A DNA stretch of 64,000 bases. It comes from Micromonospora chaiyaphumensis (GTDB taxonomy: Bacteria > Actinomycetota > Actinomycetes > Mycobacteriales > Micromonosporaceae). Below the pieces are notes generated by a model that saw only the letters and a list, made by a program, of their open reading frames with translations, had not been told where the DNA came from and did not search any database. The stretch is from the NCBI RefSeq assembly GCF_900091435.1, contig NZ_FMCS01000018.1:1-64000 (forward strand), in the 5' to 3' direction. The position numbers and the translations under genes were made by a program. Below are positions 9,248 through 18,168 of this stretch, piece by piece; positions within the stretch are counted from its first letter, which is position 1; each line of letters starts with the position of its first letter.

Positions 9248-11731
9248 CTAGATCGCCTGACCGTCGCCGGTGTCCGGCGCACCGGCCTCGTGCGCCCCGC
9301 CGAGCAGCCGGGCCGCGTCGGTCCGGCCGCGTCGGGTGCCGCTCTGGTAGGAGCTCATCATTCGGCGCACCTGCTCCGGTGGGCGCACCGCGTCGTCATC
9401 GTCGTCGCCGTCGTCTTCCACGGCGGCCTGGTCGTGCCGCAGCTCCGGCGCCAGGTTGGCCTGCCGGACCCGGACGGGCAGGCCGCCGTCGGTCCGGGCG
9501 GGCGTCTCCGCGGCGTCGTCCGCCGGCCGCTGGTCGGTGGTCCGGGCGTCCACCGGGGTCAGCGGAACGGTGGGCTCCGCCAGGGCGGGCTGCCGTTTCC
9601 GGGTACGCGCCGGCAGCCCGGACGGGGTGAGTCGGGGCTCGTCCACATCGGCCTCCCGCGCCGGGACGGGTTCCTCGGTGTCCTCCGCGGCCGGTTCCGC
9701 CGGGGCGGTGCTCTCGACCACCGCCACGGGGGCGGCCGGCCGGTCGGCGGCGGGCTCGGCCGGCGCGCGCTCCGCGTTCGCGGGGGCGGGGGTGGCCGGG
9801 GCGGGCTGCCCGGCGCCGGCCGGGAAGCCGCCGGAGGTGCTCGGGTCCGGCCCGTCGTGGGTGACCAGCTCCAGCGGGATCAGCACCACGGCCGTCGTCC
9901 CGCCGTACGCCGATTCCTTGAGCTGCACCTTCACCCCGTGCCGCTCGGTGAGCCGGCTGACCACGAAGAGGCCGAGCCGGGCGGCGTTGGCCAGGTTCAG
10001 CTCGGACCGGTCCACGATGCGCATGTTCGCGGCGGCCAGTTCCTCCGCGCCCATGCCGAGGCCGCGGTCCTCGATCTCGATGGCGAAGCCGTTGGAGACC
10101 AGCTGGCCGCGTACCTCGACGGTGGTGTGCGGCGGCGAGAAGGAGAGGCCGTTCTCGATCAGCTCGGCCAGCAGGTGGATGACGTCACCGACGGCCCGGC
10201 CGGTCAGCGACACGGGGCCGAGCGGCCGCACGGTCACCCGGGTGTAGTCCTCGACCTCGGCGACCGCGCCGCGCACCACGTCGACCATCGGCACGTTGCG
10301 CCGCCACGCGCGGCCCGGCGTCGAGCCGGAGAGCACGATCAGGTTCTCCGCGTTGCGCCGCATCCGGGTGGCCAGGTGGTCGACGCGGAACAGGTCCTCC
10401 AGCTCCTCGGCGTCGTGCTCGCGGCGTTCCATGGCGTCGAGCAGGGTGAGCTGGCGGTGCACCAGCGCCTGCGTGCGCCGCGCCAGGCTGAGGAAGACCT
10501 CGCGGACGTTGCGCCGCAGTTCGGCCTGCTCGACGGCGGTGCGGATGGCGGTCTCCTGCACGGCGTTGAACGCCTTGCCGACCTGCCCGATCTCGTCGTC
10601 GCCGGTCTGCAAGGGCGGTGCCTCGCGGGCGACGTCGACCTCCTCGCCGTGGCCCAGCCGCTCGACGACGCTGGGCAGGCGCTCGTTGGCCAGCCGGAAC
10701 GCCGCCTCGCGCAGCCGTTCGAGCTGCCGGACCAGCGCCCGGGCCGTGGTGATGGAGACGACGACGGACGCGACGACCGCGATGAGGCCGAGGCCGGCGG
10801 CGAGCACCAGCCGCAGAATGACGCCGACGGCGACCGGGGTGGCCCGGGACACGATGTCGTCGCCGCCGGCGAGGATCACGCGGCGCAGGTCCTCCATGGA
10901 CCGGCTGGAGGCGGCCTGCCAGGCCGTGGCGGTGACCGGCGGGCGGACGTCGCTGCCCTTGGCGGCGAGCACCCGGTCCTGGAGGGCACGCAGCTGCCGG
11001 AACGCCTCCCCCTCGGTCATCTGCTGGTAGCGGGCCCGGTCGGTCGGGGCGAGGTCGCGGGCGGTGCGGTCGGCGAGGAACCACTGGGCGCCGACCAGCC
11101 GGGCGAAGGCGGTCTGCTCCGCCACGGTCATCCGGTTGGCCGCCACCGCGCCGGTCAGCAGCGCGTCCTGCTGGGACAGCAGCTCCCGGGCCCGGTTCAG
11201 GTTGATGAGCGCGGCAGTGTCCCGGGCGATCTCGTCGTCGTCCAGGCCGCCCAGCGCGTCGAAGACCCCGAAGATGGCGTCGACCGCCTCGTTGTACGCG
11301 GCCAGCGTCGCGGTGCGGTCGATGGTCTTGCGGCCGACCTCGGCGCGGACGGCGCCGAGCTGCTCGACCTGGGTCTTCAGGTCGGTGATCCGCTGCTCCA
11401 GCTCGTCGCTGGCCGGGATCTCGGTGCGCCAGTCCTGGGCGGAGCGCCACAGCGCCGCGGCGCTGTCGTCGGTGCGCTGCCGCTGCGCGGCCAGTTCCTG
11501 GAGCTGGTCCGGGTCGGACTGCCCGAGATACAGCAGGGACAGCCGCCGCTCGTTCTGGAGTGCGAGCAGCAGCGGGTCGGCCGGCTCGAAGACCCGCGCG
11601 TTGAGCGCCTGCACGCCGAGCAGGTTGAACCCGTCCCGGACGGTCACCCAGGCCGCGAAGGCCCAGAGCGCGATCAGGGACGCCAGAAGGGCGATGATCT
11701 TCGTACGGAGATTCGTACTGCGGGAACGCAT
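9248..11731 (-). CDS. cvnA: Conservon sensor histidine kinase CvnA (nitrate-sensing-like extracellular domain)
   Basis: The 827-residue membrane kinase has a transmembrane helix at about residues 10-27, an extracytoplasmic helical domain of the nitrate/nitrite-sensor type (about 40-300), and a second membrane helix at about 305-327. A HAMP-like linker and a HATPase domain follow, with the N box ELIENGLSFSPP near residue 523 and the G box DRGLGMG. The last 200 residues are Pro/Ala/Glu-rich and probably disordered. CvnA proteins look like histidine kinases but have no cognate response regulator; they assemble with CvnB-D. ATG 11731 is preferred over the adjacent GTG 11734 because of AGGAC spacing. 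It heads cvnABCD and has a promoter of its own. Confidence 0.93.
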   Translation of the reverse strand: MRSRSTNLRTKIIALLASLIALWAFAAWVTVRDGFNLLGVQALNARVFEPADPLLLALQNERRLSLLYLGQSDPDQLQELAAQRQRTDDSAAALWRSAQDWRTEIPASDELEQRITDLKTQVEQLGAVRAEVGRKTIDRTATLAAYNEAVDAIFGVFDALGGLDDDEIARDTAALINLNRARELLSQQDALLTGAVAANRMTVAEQTAFARLVGAQWFLADRTARDLAPTDRARYQQMTEGEAFRQLRALQDRVLAAKGSDVRPPVTATAWQAASSRSMEDLRRVILAGGDDIVSRATPVAVGVILRLVLAAGLGLIAVVASVVVSITTARALVRQLERLREAAFRLANERLPSVVERLGHGEEVDVAREAPPLQTGDDEIGQVGKAFNAVQETAIRTAVEQAELRRNVREVFLSLARRTQALVHRQLTLLDAMERREHDAEELEDLFRVDHLATRMRRNAENLIVLSGSTPGRAWRRNVPMVDVVRGAVAEVEDYTRVTVRPLGPVSLTGRAVGDVIHLLAELIENGLSFSPPHTTVEVRGQLVSNGFAIEIEDRGLGMGAEELAAANMRIVDRSELNLANAARLGLFVVSRLTERHGVKVQLKESAYGGTTAVVLIPLELVTHDGPDPSTSGGFPAGAGQPAPATPAPANAERAPAEPAADRPAAPVAVVESTAPAEPAAEDTEEPVPAREADVDEPRLTPSGLPARTRKRQPALAEPTVPLTPVDARTTDQRPADDAAETPARTDGGLPVRVRQANLAPELRHDQAAVEDDGDDDDDAVRPPEQVRRMMSSYQSGTRRGRTDAARLLGGAHEAGAPDTGDGQAI

Positions 11732-11785
11732 CACACCGTCCTGGCCCGGTATCCGATCAGTCGGAAATCCGATCGACTCCGGCGC

Positions 11786-11815
11786 ACGCTAGCAGCCGTC
11801 GTGAACTCCATTCAA
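11786..11815 (-). promoter_or_regulatory. Candidate cvn operon promoter
   Basis: On the minus strand TTGAAT (11815-11810) and TAGCGT (11791-11786) are separated by 18 bp, in the 94-bp gap between the diterpene cyclase stop and cvnA. Downstream, the leader carries GATCGGAT twice within about 20 bp, a possible regulator site. If real, the conservon can be expressed apart from the upstream diterpene operon. Confidence 0.45.
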
Positions 11816-11825
11816 GCGATCCTGA

Positions 11826-13376
11826 TCATGGTTGTGCCGTCGCGGTGGAAGTTGCACTGGTGGACCACGACGCGGCCAGCACCGCGGCACGCACGATCAG
11901 CGTCGGACGGTAGAGATCCTTGTCGTGCCACAGGGCCGGCCCGTCGGCGTCTCCGTCCCACTCGGACAGTCGATGCCGTCCCCGCCCCAGCGCCGCATCG
12001 ACGCGCGTATCTCCCGGTCGCCCGGCGCCGGCCAGCGCGAGCACCGCGTACGCGGTCTCCTCGGCGGTGCCGCCCCAGCGCCCCCACGAGCCGTCCGCCC
12101 GCTGGGTGTCGAGCAGCCAGCCGACGCCCCGCCGCACGGCGTCCCGTGCCGCGGCGCCGCGGGCGTGGTCGGCGAGGGCGAGCAGCACGCAGTACGTCGC
12201 GTAGTACGCCGACGCGTGCCAGCGGTCGGCCCACCGTCCGTCCGGCTCCTGCCGCTCGACCAGCCACCCGGCGACCCGGTCCACGGTGGCCGCCACGCCG
12301 GGGTGGCCGGGGTGCTGCCCGAGGGCGTCGAGCACGTGCGCGTTGGTGGTCACCGACGCCCCGTCCTCCCCCGGCCAGGTGCAGAAGTGCCGGCCCGTGT
12401 CGTACGCGTCGAGCCGGGACACCTCCAGCGGCCGGCCCAGCCGGGCGAGCGCGTAGAGGGTGACCGAGGTGGTGTCGGCGTCGGCGGGCAGGCCGGGTCC
12501 GGTGGCCGCGCCGGACGCGCCGACGGCCGCCCGCAGGTCGGCCACGAGCGACCCGGGCACGGCCGGCGGCACGCCGGCCCGGGCCAGGATGCCGAGCACC
12601 CAGGCACGCTCGAAGACGGTGATCGGGCTGGCGCAGGGCACCGGGCCGCGCCCGCTCACCGCCCGCAGGTAGTCCAGCGCGGGGCCGGGCTCGGGGCGGC
12701 CGAGCCAGGCGGCCGTCGCGGCGGGCGAGGCGCCGACCGCGCCCGCCCCGGCGGGCCGTACCCCGGCCGCCCGGCAGGCCCCGTCGCCGGCCACCTCCAG
12801 CGCGTGCGCCAGCTTCTCCGGGACGGGCCGTCCGGTGGCCAGCAGGCCGCGTACCCGGGTCAGCCGGCCCGGGTCGAGACCGGCCGGCAGCGGCAGGCGG
12901 GCGCCGGCCCAGTCGGCCAGCCCGGCCGGCGGCCGGGCGAGGTGCCGCTCGACGCCCTCGCGCAGCGCCGGCACGATGAGGTCGGTGGCGGGCAGGTCGG
13001 GCGGGGCGCCGGCACCGAGGGCGCCGGCCAGGAAGGCCAGGCCCCGGCGCGCGGCGCCGGCGAGCGGGCCGGCCGGACCGTGCTCGCCCCGGCGCAGCAC
13101 GGTCAGCAGGGCCTCCGTGGCGCTCAGGGTGGGCACCAGGGCGTACCCGTCGGGGCCGCCCCACCCGCCGTCGGCGCGCTGCCGGTCGAGCAGCCAGGAG
13201 ACGCGGACGTCGTGGCCGGGCAGCCAGGGCGCCAGGCCGACCAGCCGGCCGGTCTCGTAGACCGACGCGGAGGTCTGCCCCGACGGGTTGTCCACCATGG
13301 CCGTGACCAGGTCCCGGGCCTGCTCGGCGCGGACGCCGGGGTGGGTGACCGGCGCGCGACCCGCGGTGAGGCTCAC
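11826..13376 (-). CDS. Class II (protonation-initiated) diterpene cyclase
   Basis: The 516-residue terpene cyclase of the squalene-cyclase-like alpha-barrel type has the catalytic acid motif DADTT at residues 299-303. This is the DxDTT variant known from the Mycobacterium tuberculosis tuberculosinyl (halimadienyl) diphosphate synthase Rv3377c, which is of similar length (about 500 residues). Three QW-like motifs are visible (QRADGGWG near 66, QEPDGRW near 376, QRADGSWG near 425). It should cyclise geranylgeranyl diphosphate, keeping the diphosphate, to feed the class I synthase encoded just upstream. The GTG start overlaps that gene's TGA (GTGA), showing coupling. The product skeleton (halimane, clerodane or labdane) is not readable from sequence. 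Confidence 0.85.
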   Translation of the reverse strand: MSLTAGRAPVTHPGVRAEQARDLVTAMVDNPSGQTSASVYETGRLVGLAPWLPGHDVRVSWLLDRQRADGGWGGPDGYALVPTLSATEALLTVLRRGEHGPAGPLAGAARRGLAFLAGALGAGAPPDLPATDLIVPALREGVERHLARPPAGLADWAGARLPLPAGLDPGRLTRVRGLLATGRPVPEKLAHALEVAGDGACRAAGVRPAGAGAVGASPAATAAWLGRPEPGPALDYLRAVSGRGPVPCASPITVFERAWVLGILARAGVPPAVPGSLVADLRAAVGASGAATGPGLPADADTTSVTLYALARLGRPLEVSRLDAYDTGRHFCTWPGEDGASVTTNAHVLDALGQHPGHPGVAATVDRVAGWLVERQEPDGRWADRWHASAYYATYCVLLALADHARGAAARDAVRRGVGWLLDTQRADGSWGRWGGTAEETAYAVLALAGAGRPGDTRVDAALGRGRHRLSEWDGDADGPALWHDKDLYRPTLIVRAAVLAASWSTSATSTATAQP

Positions 13377-14248
13377 TGGGCGCCCCAGAAGTCGGTGAGC
13401 CGGTAGAACCCGCTGGTGAAGCCGAGCTGCCGGGCCAGGAAGTCGGCCTGCCGGGGGCAGGCGGGGGCGAGGTCGGCCAGCAGCCGCCGGCAGTGCTCGA
13501 CCTGCTCCGCCAGGCGCCGCTCGATCTCCGCCGGGTCGTCCACCAGCAGGAGCGCGTTGAGGTCGCCCCACTCCCGGTCACGCCGGTGGGTGCCGAGGTC
13601 GTTGACCAGCCGCAGCGCCCGCTGGACCTCGTCGCTCACCTCGATCAGCCGGGGCAGCGCGCGGTGCGTGCCGGCGTCGCCGGTGTGGATCCAGTGGGCC
13701 ACGTTCACCACGGTGGCGGCGAGGTTGTCGGCGTTCGCCAGGTAGTCGTCGAGGGTGGGGTGGCCGGCCTGCTTCCAGTCCCACTCCCGGGCCATGGCGT
13801 CGAGGGTGCGGGCCATGGTGTCCCGCCACGCCCCGCGCAGCTCGGCCCAGGACGGGGTGGCGGCCAGGTCGTCGCGCAGCTCGGCCAGGAACCGGCCCAG
13901 CGGGTCGTCCGGGGCCGCGCCGTCGACGACGGCGAGGCAGGATTTGACGATGCGGTCGACCTCCGACCGGCAGTCCGCCTCGTGGTCGACCTGCCAATCG
14001 ACCGCGAAGCCCCAGAGCACGGCCCGGTTGGTGAGCGCCAGCTCCTCGGCGCTGCACCACGGCGCGCTGAACGTCATGGCGAGGGCGATGCTGCTGAACA
14101 GCGTGGCGTCGAACGGCCGGCCGGGGAACAGCTCGGCGTGCCCGGCGGCGCACCGCGCCAGGTCGCGCTGGCCCTTCGCCGCGAGCGCGCAGATCCGCCC
14201 CTGCTCCGCCGCGGCGGCGATCGGATCCGGTACCTCCCCGGCAGTCAT
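13373..14248 (-). CDS. Class I terpene synthase-like enzyme
   Basis: A 291-residue all-helical protein with an atypical Asp-rich site (DWQVDHEAD, D84, D88, D92) and a clear second metal motif of the NSE/DTE kind, N216...T220...D224 in NDLGTHRRDREWGDL. Class I terpene synthases bind three Mg ions through these motifs and ionise an allylic diphosphate. In a type-B diterpene pathway it would act on the cyclised diphosphate made by the neighbouring class II enzyme. The ATG overlaps the P450 stop (ATGA) and its own stop overlaps the cyclase start, so all three proteins are translationally coupled. It is shorter than typical sesquiterpene synthases (about 330-370 residues). Confidence 0.75.
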   Translation of the reverse strand: MTAGEVPDPIAAAAEQGRICALAAKGQRDLARCAAGHAELFPGRPFDATLFSSIALAMTFSAPWCSAEELALTNRAVLWGFAVDWQVDHEADCRSEVDRIVKSCLAVVDGAAPDDPLGRFLAELRDDLAATPSWAELRGAWRDTMARTLDAMAREWDWKQAGHPTLDDYLANADNLAATVVNVAHWIHTGDAGTHRALPRLIEVSDEVQRALRLVNDLGTHRRDREWGDLNALLLVDDPAEIERRLAEQVEHCRRLLADLAPACPRQADFLARQLGFTSGFYRLTDFWGAQ

Positions 14249-15633
14249 GCCGGCTCCGCCCGCCGGCTGGCGGCCAACAGGGTCAGCTCGACCCGCTCGC
14301 GCGGCCGCAGTGCCGCGGCCAGCCGCAACCCGGGTACGCCGGGGCGGCGCAACCGGAAGCGGTAGCGGCTCAGCATGGTGGCGAGGATGAGCTGCGCCTC
14401 CAGGTAGAACAGGTACATGCCGAGGCACTGGTGCGGGCCGCCGCCGAACGGGAAGTGGGCGTACCGGTGGCGGGCGCGCACCCGCTCGGGCCGGAACCGT
14501 TCCGGGTCGAACTCGTCCGGCCGGTCCCAGAACTGCCGCATGCGCTGGGTGATCAGCGGGCTGGCCACCATGGTGGCGCCGGCCTCGATCGGCACGCCGT
14601 CGATGACGTCGGCGGCCACCGCCCGGCGCGGGATGATCCAGCCGATCGGGTAGAGCCGGAGCAGCTCGTCCAGGACCATGCGGGTGTAGGTGAGATCGGC
14701 GAGGTGCTCGCGGCGTACCGGTTCGTCGCCCACCACGCGGTCGATCTCGGCGTAGAGCCGGTCGGCGACGTCGGGCCGCTGCTCCAGGTGGGGCCAGGCC
14801 CAGGTGAGCACGTTGATGGTGGTCTCGGTGGTGGCCGCGAACATGGCCACGGTGTCGTTGCGGACCTGCCGCTCGTCGAGCTGCCGCCCGTCGTCGGTGC
14901 GGGCCCGCCAGAGCGTGGAGATGATGTCGTCGCCCTGGTCGGCCACGGCCCGGGTCTCCCGGACGATCGGCACCAGCACGTCGTCGACGATGCGGACCGC
15001 GCGGCGGAACGGGCGGTCCCCGGGCATCGGCAGGGACAGCGGGGCGAACGGCACGACGATCCGGGGGATCACCGCGGTGGCGATGACGTCCTGGGCGTCG
15101 ATCACCCGCAGCGCGTCCGGCACGGAGATCTTGTCGGCGAAGAGCACCCGCATGATCGCGCGGCTGACGATCCGGGCCTGCTCGGCGCCGATGTCGACGG
15201 GGCGCCCCGCCCGGCACGGCTCGTCCAGCTCGTCGACGGCGTCCCGGATGGCGTCGGCCATGCCGTCGATCAGCGCCTCCACCCGCTTGGCGGTGAACAT
15301 CGGCTGGAGCATCCGGCGGCTGGCCGACCAGATCTGCCCCTCGCCGAGGATGCCCTCGCCGAACAACCGCTTGACCGGGCGCCAGAACAGCCCGTCACCG
15401 GCCCGTTCGTAGTTTTCCGCCCGGTCGCGCAGCACATGCTGGACGTGCCGGGGGTGGGTGACCAGGTACGGGCGGAACGAGCCCAGGTTCAGCCGGACGA
15501 GCGCCCCGCCCGTCCGGTTGCCCACGTCGATCAGCGCGCGGGCCGGGTCGCGGAGCAGGCCGGGAAGGATGTGCCGCAGCGGAACGGCGTGGGGCCGCCC
15601 GGTGGGCCGGGGCTCGTCCGCCGACTCGTCCAC
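14245..15633 (-). CDS. Cytochrome P450 of the diterpene operon
   Basis: The 462-residue P450 has the heme loop FPFGGGPHQCLG (Cys thiolate ligand), the K-helix E-x-x-R in DELLRLYP, and an I-helix AATTETT in place of AGxET. The N-terminal GGALVRLNLGSFRPYLVTHPRHV and RRMLQPMF regions resemble actinobacterial terpene oxidases such as pentalenene oxygenase. It probably oxidises the diterpene made by the two downstream enzymes. GTG 15633 is chosen because AGGGGGG lies about 9 bp upstream; longer forms would add 92 residues without P450 similarity. No dedicated ferredoxin or reductase gene is adjacent, and no geranylgeranyl diphosphate synthase gene is visible in the window. Confidence 0.9.
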   Translation of the reverse strand: MDESADEPRPTGRPHAVPLRHILPGLLRDPARALIDVGNRTGGALVRLNLGSFRPYLVTHPRHVQHVLRDRAENYERAGDGLFWRPVKRLFGEGILGEGQIWSASRRMLQPMFTAKRVEALIDGMADAIRDAVDELDEPCRAGRPVDIGAEQARIVSRAIMRVLFADKISVPDALRVIDAQDVIATAVIPRIVVPFAPLSLPMPGDRPFRRAVRIVDDVLVPIVRETRAVADQGDDIISTLWRARTDDGRQLDERQVRNDTVAMFAATTETTINVLTWAWPHLEQRPDVADRLYAEIDRVVGDEPVRREHLADLTYTRMVLDELLRLYPIGWIIPRRAVAADVIDGVPIEAGATMVASPLITQRMRQFWDRPDEFDPERFRPERVRARHRYAHFPFGGGPHQCLGMYLFYLEAQLILATMLSRYRFRLRRPGVPGLRLAAALRPRERVELTLLAASRRAEPA

Positions 15634-15993
15634 GTGAATGGCCCCCCTCAGTTCTACCCAGGGTCGCGACACCGTCATGACCCGTGACGTTGCCCGCGAG
15701 CATGCCATCCTGAACGACGGATCAAAAGACAGACAGGAAAATATCTCACTCCACAACAATCCCGGTGTCGACAATGGAGCCGGTGGGATTTGCGTCACGC
15801 CGGAAGGCTTCCGGCGCGCACATCCCTCCACGATGGACCTTCCGGCCGGCTTCCGGCGCAGGTCCGCCCGGCGCCCCGCCGGCCGCCGCCGGCCCGCGCC
15901 GGCCGTCACCGGGGCCGGCCGGCGCGATCAACTCCCACCGGCCGACTGGGGAGAACGCGGGCGCGTGCCCGCCCCCTGTGCCAAGCTTCGGGC
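15634..15993. other. Gene-free spacer upstream of the diterpene operon
   Basis: About 360 bp lie between the divergent P450 and DUF2630 genes without a convincing CDS. The stretch 15720-15765 is the most A/T-rich patch of the area (contains GGAAAATATCTC) and is the likely promoter zone for the minus-strand operon. It also holds a 9+1+9 palindrome at 15798-15816 and several CTTCCGGC repeats. Confidence 0.6.
15798..15816. promoter_or_regulatory. Perfect palindrome CGCCGGAAGGCTTCCGGCG
   Basis: Nine-base arms around a single G sit about 165 bp upstream of the P450 start. A second CTTCCGGC copy lies 30-50 bp to the right (around 15846-15858), so this may be a dimeric regulator site rather than a terminator; no gene ends here. 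No regulator gene in the window is an obvious partner. Confidence 0.35.
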
Positions 15994-16242
15994 ATGGACG
16001 ACAAGACCATCCTGAGCCGGATCTCCGAACTCGTCGACGAGGAGCACCGGCTGCGCTCGGCCGCGCAGGAGCACGAGGCCGGCACCGACGACGAGGCCAA
16101 GGAGCGGCTGAGGGCGCTGGAGGAGTCCCTCGACCAGTGCTGGGACCTGCTCCGCCGCCGCCGGGCGGCGCGCCAGGCGCACGGCGACCCCGACGCCCAG
16201 GGCCAGCGCCCGGTGACCGAGGTCGAGCGCTACCTCCAGTGA
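15994..16242 (+). CDS. DUF2630 family protein
   Basis: The 82-residue protein is mostly a charged helical hairpin: MDDKTILSRISELVDEEH, then ERLRALEESLDQCWDLLRRRRA, ending in VEGY-like VERYLQ. This fits DUF2630, a small actinobacterial family of unknown function. The ATG start is supported because homologues begin MDD-x-x-I. It is probably soluble and coiled-coil forming. No operon partner is visible. Confidence 0.8.
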   Translation: MDDKTILSRISELVDEEHRLRSAAQEHEAGTDDEAKERLRALEESLDQCWDLLRRRRAARQAHGDPDAQGQRPVTEVERYLQ

Positions 16243-16377
16243 GCGGGAGCCGGCGGCCGGCCGCCGTGCCGACGTCCCGGGCGGGCCGTGCCCGCCCGGG
16301 AACGCCGGGGCCGGTGCCCGGCCGGCCGCCCGAAAGCGCCGAGGCCAGTGCGCGGCTGGGCCGCCGACGCGGCGCGC

Positions 16378-17307
16378 TCAGCGCAGGCCCGCCTCCCGCA
16401 GCAGCACCTCGGTCAGCGCCTCCGGATCGGTGTCCGCGGCGGGCAGGCCACGCGCGGTGAACCAGGTGCCGACCACGCGGACGTCCCGGCCCAGGAATTC
16501 CGCGCCCTGCGGGTTGGCCACCACGTCGACCACCTGCGGCAGGTCGATCATGACCAGCCGCCCCGCGTGCACCAGCAGGTTGTACGGGGACAGGTCGCCG
16601 TGGGCGTACCCGGCGCGGGCCAGCACGACCAGGGCGTCGACCAGTTGCTCCCACAGGTCGCGCAGGTCGGCGCCCTCGGGCCGGAGCTGGGCCAGCCGGG
16701 GCGCGGCCTCGCCCGCCTCGGCGTCGCCCACGAACTCCAGCATCAGCTCGGTGCCCAGCAGCTGCACCGGGTAGGGCACGGCGATCCGCCCGGAGGCGGC
16801 GCCGATCTCCCAGAGCCGGGCGAGCGCGGCGAACTCGGCCGCCGCCCACTGCCCGGCGATCATCTGCCGGCCGAACGACGTCCGTCCGGCCATGGCCCGC
16901 ATCTCCCGGGAACGGCGCACCCGGCGCCCCTCCAGGTAGCCGGCGTCCCGGTGGAAGAGGCGGTGCTGGGGATCCCGGTACCGCTTGGCGGCCAGCAGGC
17001 AGCCACGGCCGGTCTCCGGCACGGCCCGGCGGACCAGGTGGACGTCCGCCTCCTTGCCGGTCTTCAGCACCCCCAGCTCGGTGTCCTTCGCGGCCAGCTC
17101 GGTGACCAGCCAGTCCGGGTGGGGTTCGGGCCCGTGCACGGCCTGGTCCCAGGAGGACCAGCGGTCCTCCCCGTCCGGCTCGGCGTCGGGGTCGGCGAGG
17201 ACCGGCTCGGCGTGCCGGCCCCGCTTCAGAAAGGTGGGTTCGTCGTCGTCGAAGCGGCTCTTGCCGCGGCCACGGCGCTGCGGCGCCGGGAAGTCGTGAT
17301 CGCGCAC
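16378..17307 (-). CDS. RIO-type serine protein kinase
   Basis: The 309-residue protein has RIO kinase motifs: TGKEADVHL for the nucleotide loop, LAAKRYR with the catalytic Lys, GYAHGDLSPYNLLVHAGRL for the catalytic loop (HGDLSxYN), and VMIDLPQVVD for the metal-binding IDxPQ. RIO kinases in archaea and eukaryotes serve ribosome maturation; bacterial members are poorly characterised. The N-terminus is basic and acidic low complexity (RRGRGKSRFDDDEP). GTG 17307 is chosen because homologues start near VRDHDFP; an upstream in-frame start would add 31 unsupported residues. Confidence 0.87.
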   Translation of the reverse strand: MRDHDFPAPQRRGRGKSRFDDDEPTFLKRGRHAEPVLADPDAEPDGEDRWSSWDQAVHGPEPHPDWLVTELAAKDTELGVLKTGKEADVHLVRRAVPETGRGCLLAAKRYRDPQHRLFHRDAGYLEGRRVRRSREMRAMAGRTSFGRQMIAGQWAAAEFAALARLWEIGAASGRIAVPYPVQLLGTELMLEFVGDAEAGEAAPRLAQLRPEGADLRDLWEQLVDALVVLARAGYAHGDLSPYNLLVHAGRLVMIDLPQVVDVVANPQGAEFLGRDVRVVGTWFTARGLPAADTDPEALTEVLLREAGLR

Positions 17308-17468
17308 GGGTGGATCGGTCCTTCGATCGAGGCTGGTGGAGGCAGGTGGTTGGACCCTGCAAAGACGGCCATGACCGACCTCCTCTCCTCGACCGGGCAC
17401 CGCCCGGTTGCGCCCTCGCGCCGCACCATGGTCACCGGCGGCCCCGGACGGGTCAACCGAATTACCGC

Positions 17469-18113
17469 TCAGCCGGCCAGGACGGCGGCCACCGCGGCGA
17501 TCAGCCCGTCCACCGTGCGGGTGGGCGCGAACCGGGTGTCCGACCAGCGGCGCCCGCGGTGCAGCCAGACGCTGGGCAGACCGACCGCTGTCGCGCCGCC
17601 GATGTCCGCCTCGGGGCTGTCGCCGATCACCCAGGCGCCGCGCAGCGGCATCCGCGCCCGCTGGGCGGCCAGCGCGAAGATCCGCGGGTTGGGCTTGCTG
17701 ACCCCGGCCTCCTCGGAGATCACCCAGTCGGCGACGTAGCGGTCCAGGCCGGTCCGGCGGATCTTGGCGTCCTGCTGGCGGGACGTGCCGTTCGTGACCA
17801 CCACGGGCACCCAGCCGGCGTCGTCGGCGATCCGCAGCGCGCAGGCCACCAGGGGATCCAGCCGCGTGAATCCCACCACGCCGTCGTGCAGCTCCTCGAC
17901 CAGGTCGATGGAGGGGATACGCAGCCCGTACCGGTCGCGGATGGCGTCGGCGACGTCCCAGCGGTCGGTCAGGCCGTCGGCGTCCACCGAGAGCAACCAG
18001 TCGATGTCGGTGGGCGGCGCGCCGATGCTGTCCAGGAACCGCTCACCCCAGGCGCGGAACGGCCCGTCACGGTCGAGCAGCGTGTTGTCCAGATCGAGCA
18101 GGAGCAACGGCAC
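17469..18113 (-). CDS. HAD family hydrolase
   Basis: The 214-residue protein has all four HAD motifs: DLDNTLLDRD (nucleophile and acid Asp), VVTNGTS, the Lys in SKPNPRIF, and GDSPEADIGGA. The helical cap between motifs I and II suggests the phosphoglycolate phosphatase or haloacid dehalogenase-like subfamily (type C1 cap). Substrate is unknown. The ATG starts the conserved MPLLLLDLDNT. Confidence 0.88.
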   Translation of the reverse strand: MPLLLLDLDNTLLDRDGPFRAWGERFLDSIGAPPTDIDWLLSVDADGLTDRWDVADAIRDRYGLRIPSIDLVEELHDGVVGFTRLDPLVACALRIADDAGWVPVVVTNGTSRQQDAKIRRTGLDRYVADWVISEEAGVSKPNPRIFALAAQRARMPLRGAWVIGDSPEADIGGATAVGLPSVWLHRGRRWSDTRFAPTRTVDGLIAAVAAVLAG

Positions 18114-18168
18114 TCGGGAACCCTACGGGACCGCGTGCGCCACCGACAGGCCCGAGGGCACCATGCCG

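Noticed and set aside
8522..12463. A 1313-codon plus-strand open frame across the conservon
   Set aside because: It lies opposite well-supported cvn genes, changes composition along its length and has no family motif.
11826..13376. Squalene-hopene cyclase
   Set aside because: The protein is 516 residues rather than about 630 and has DxDTT instead of DxDDTA, and it is coupled to a class I synthase.
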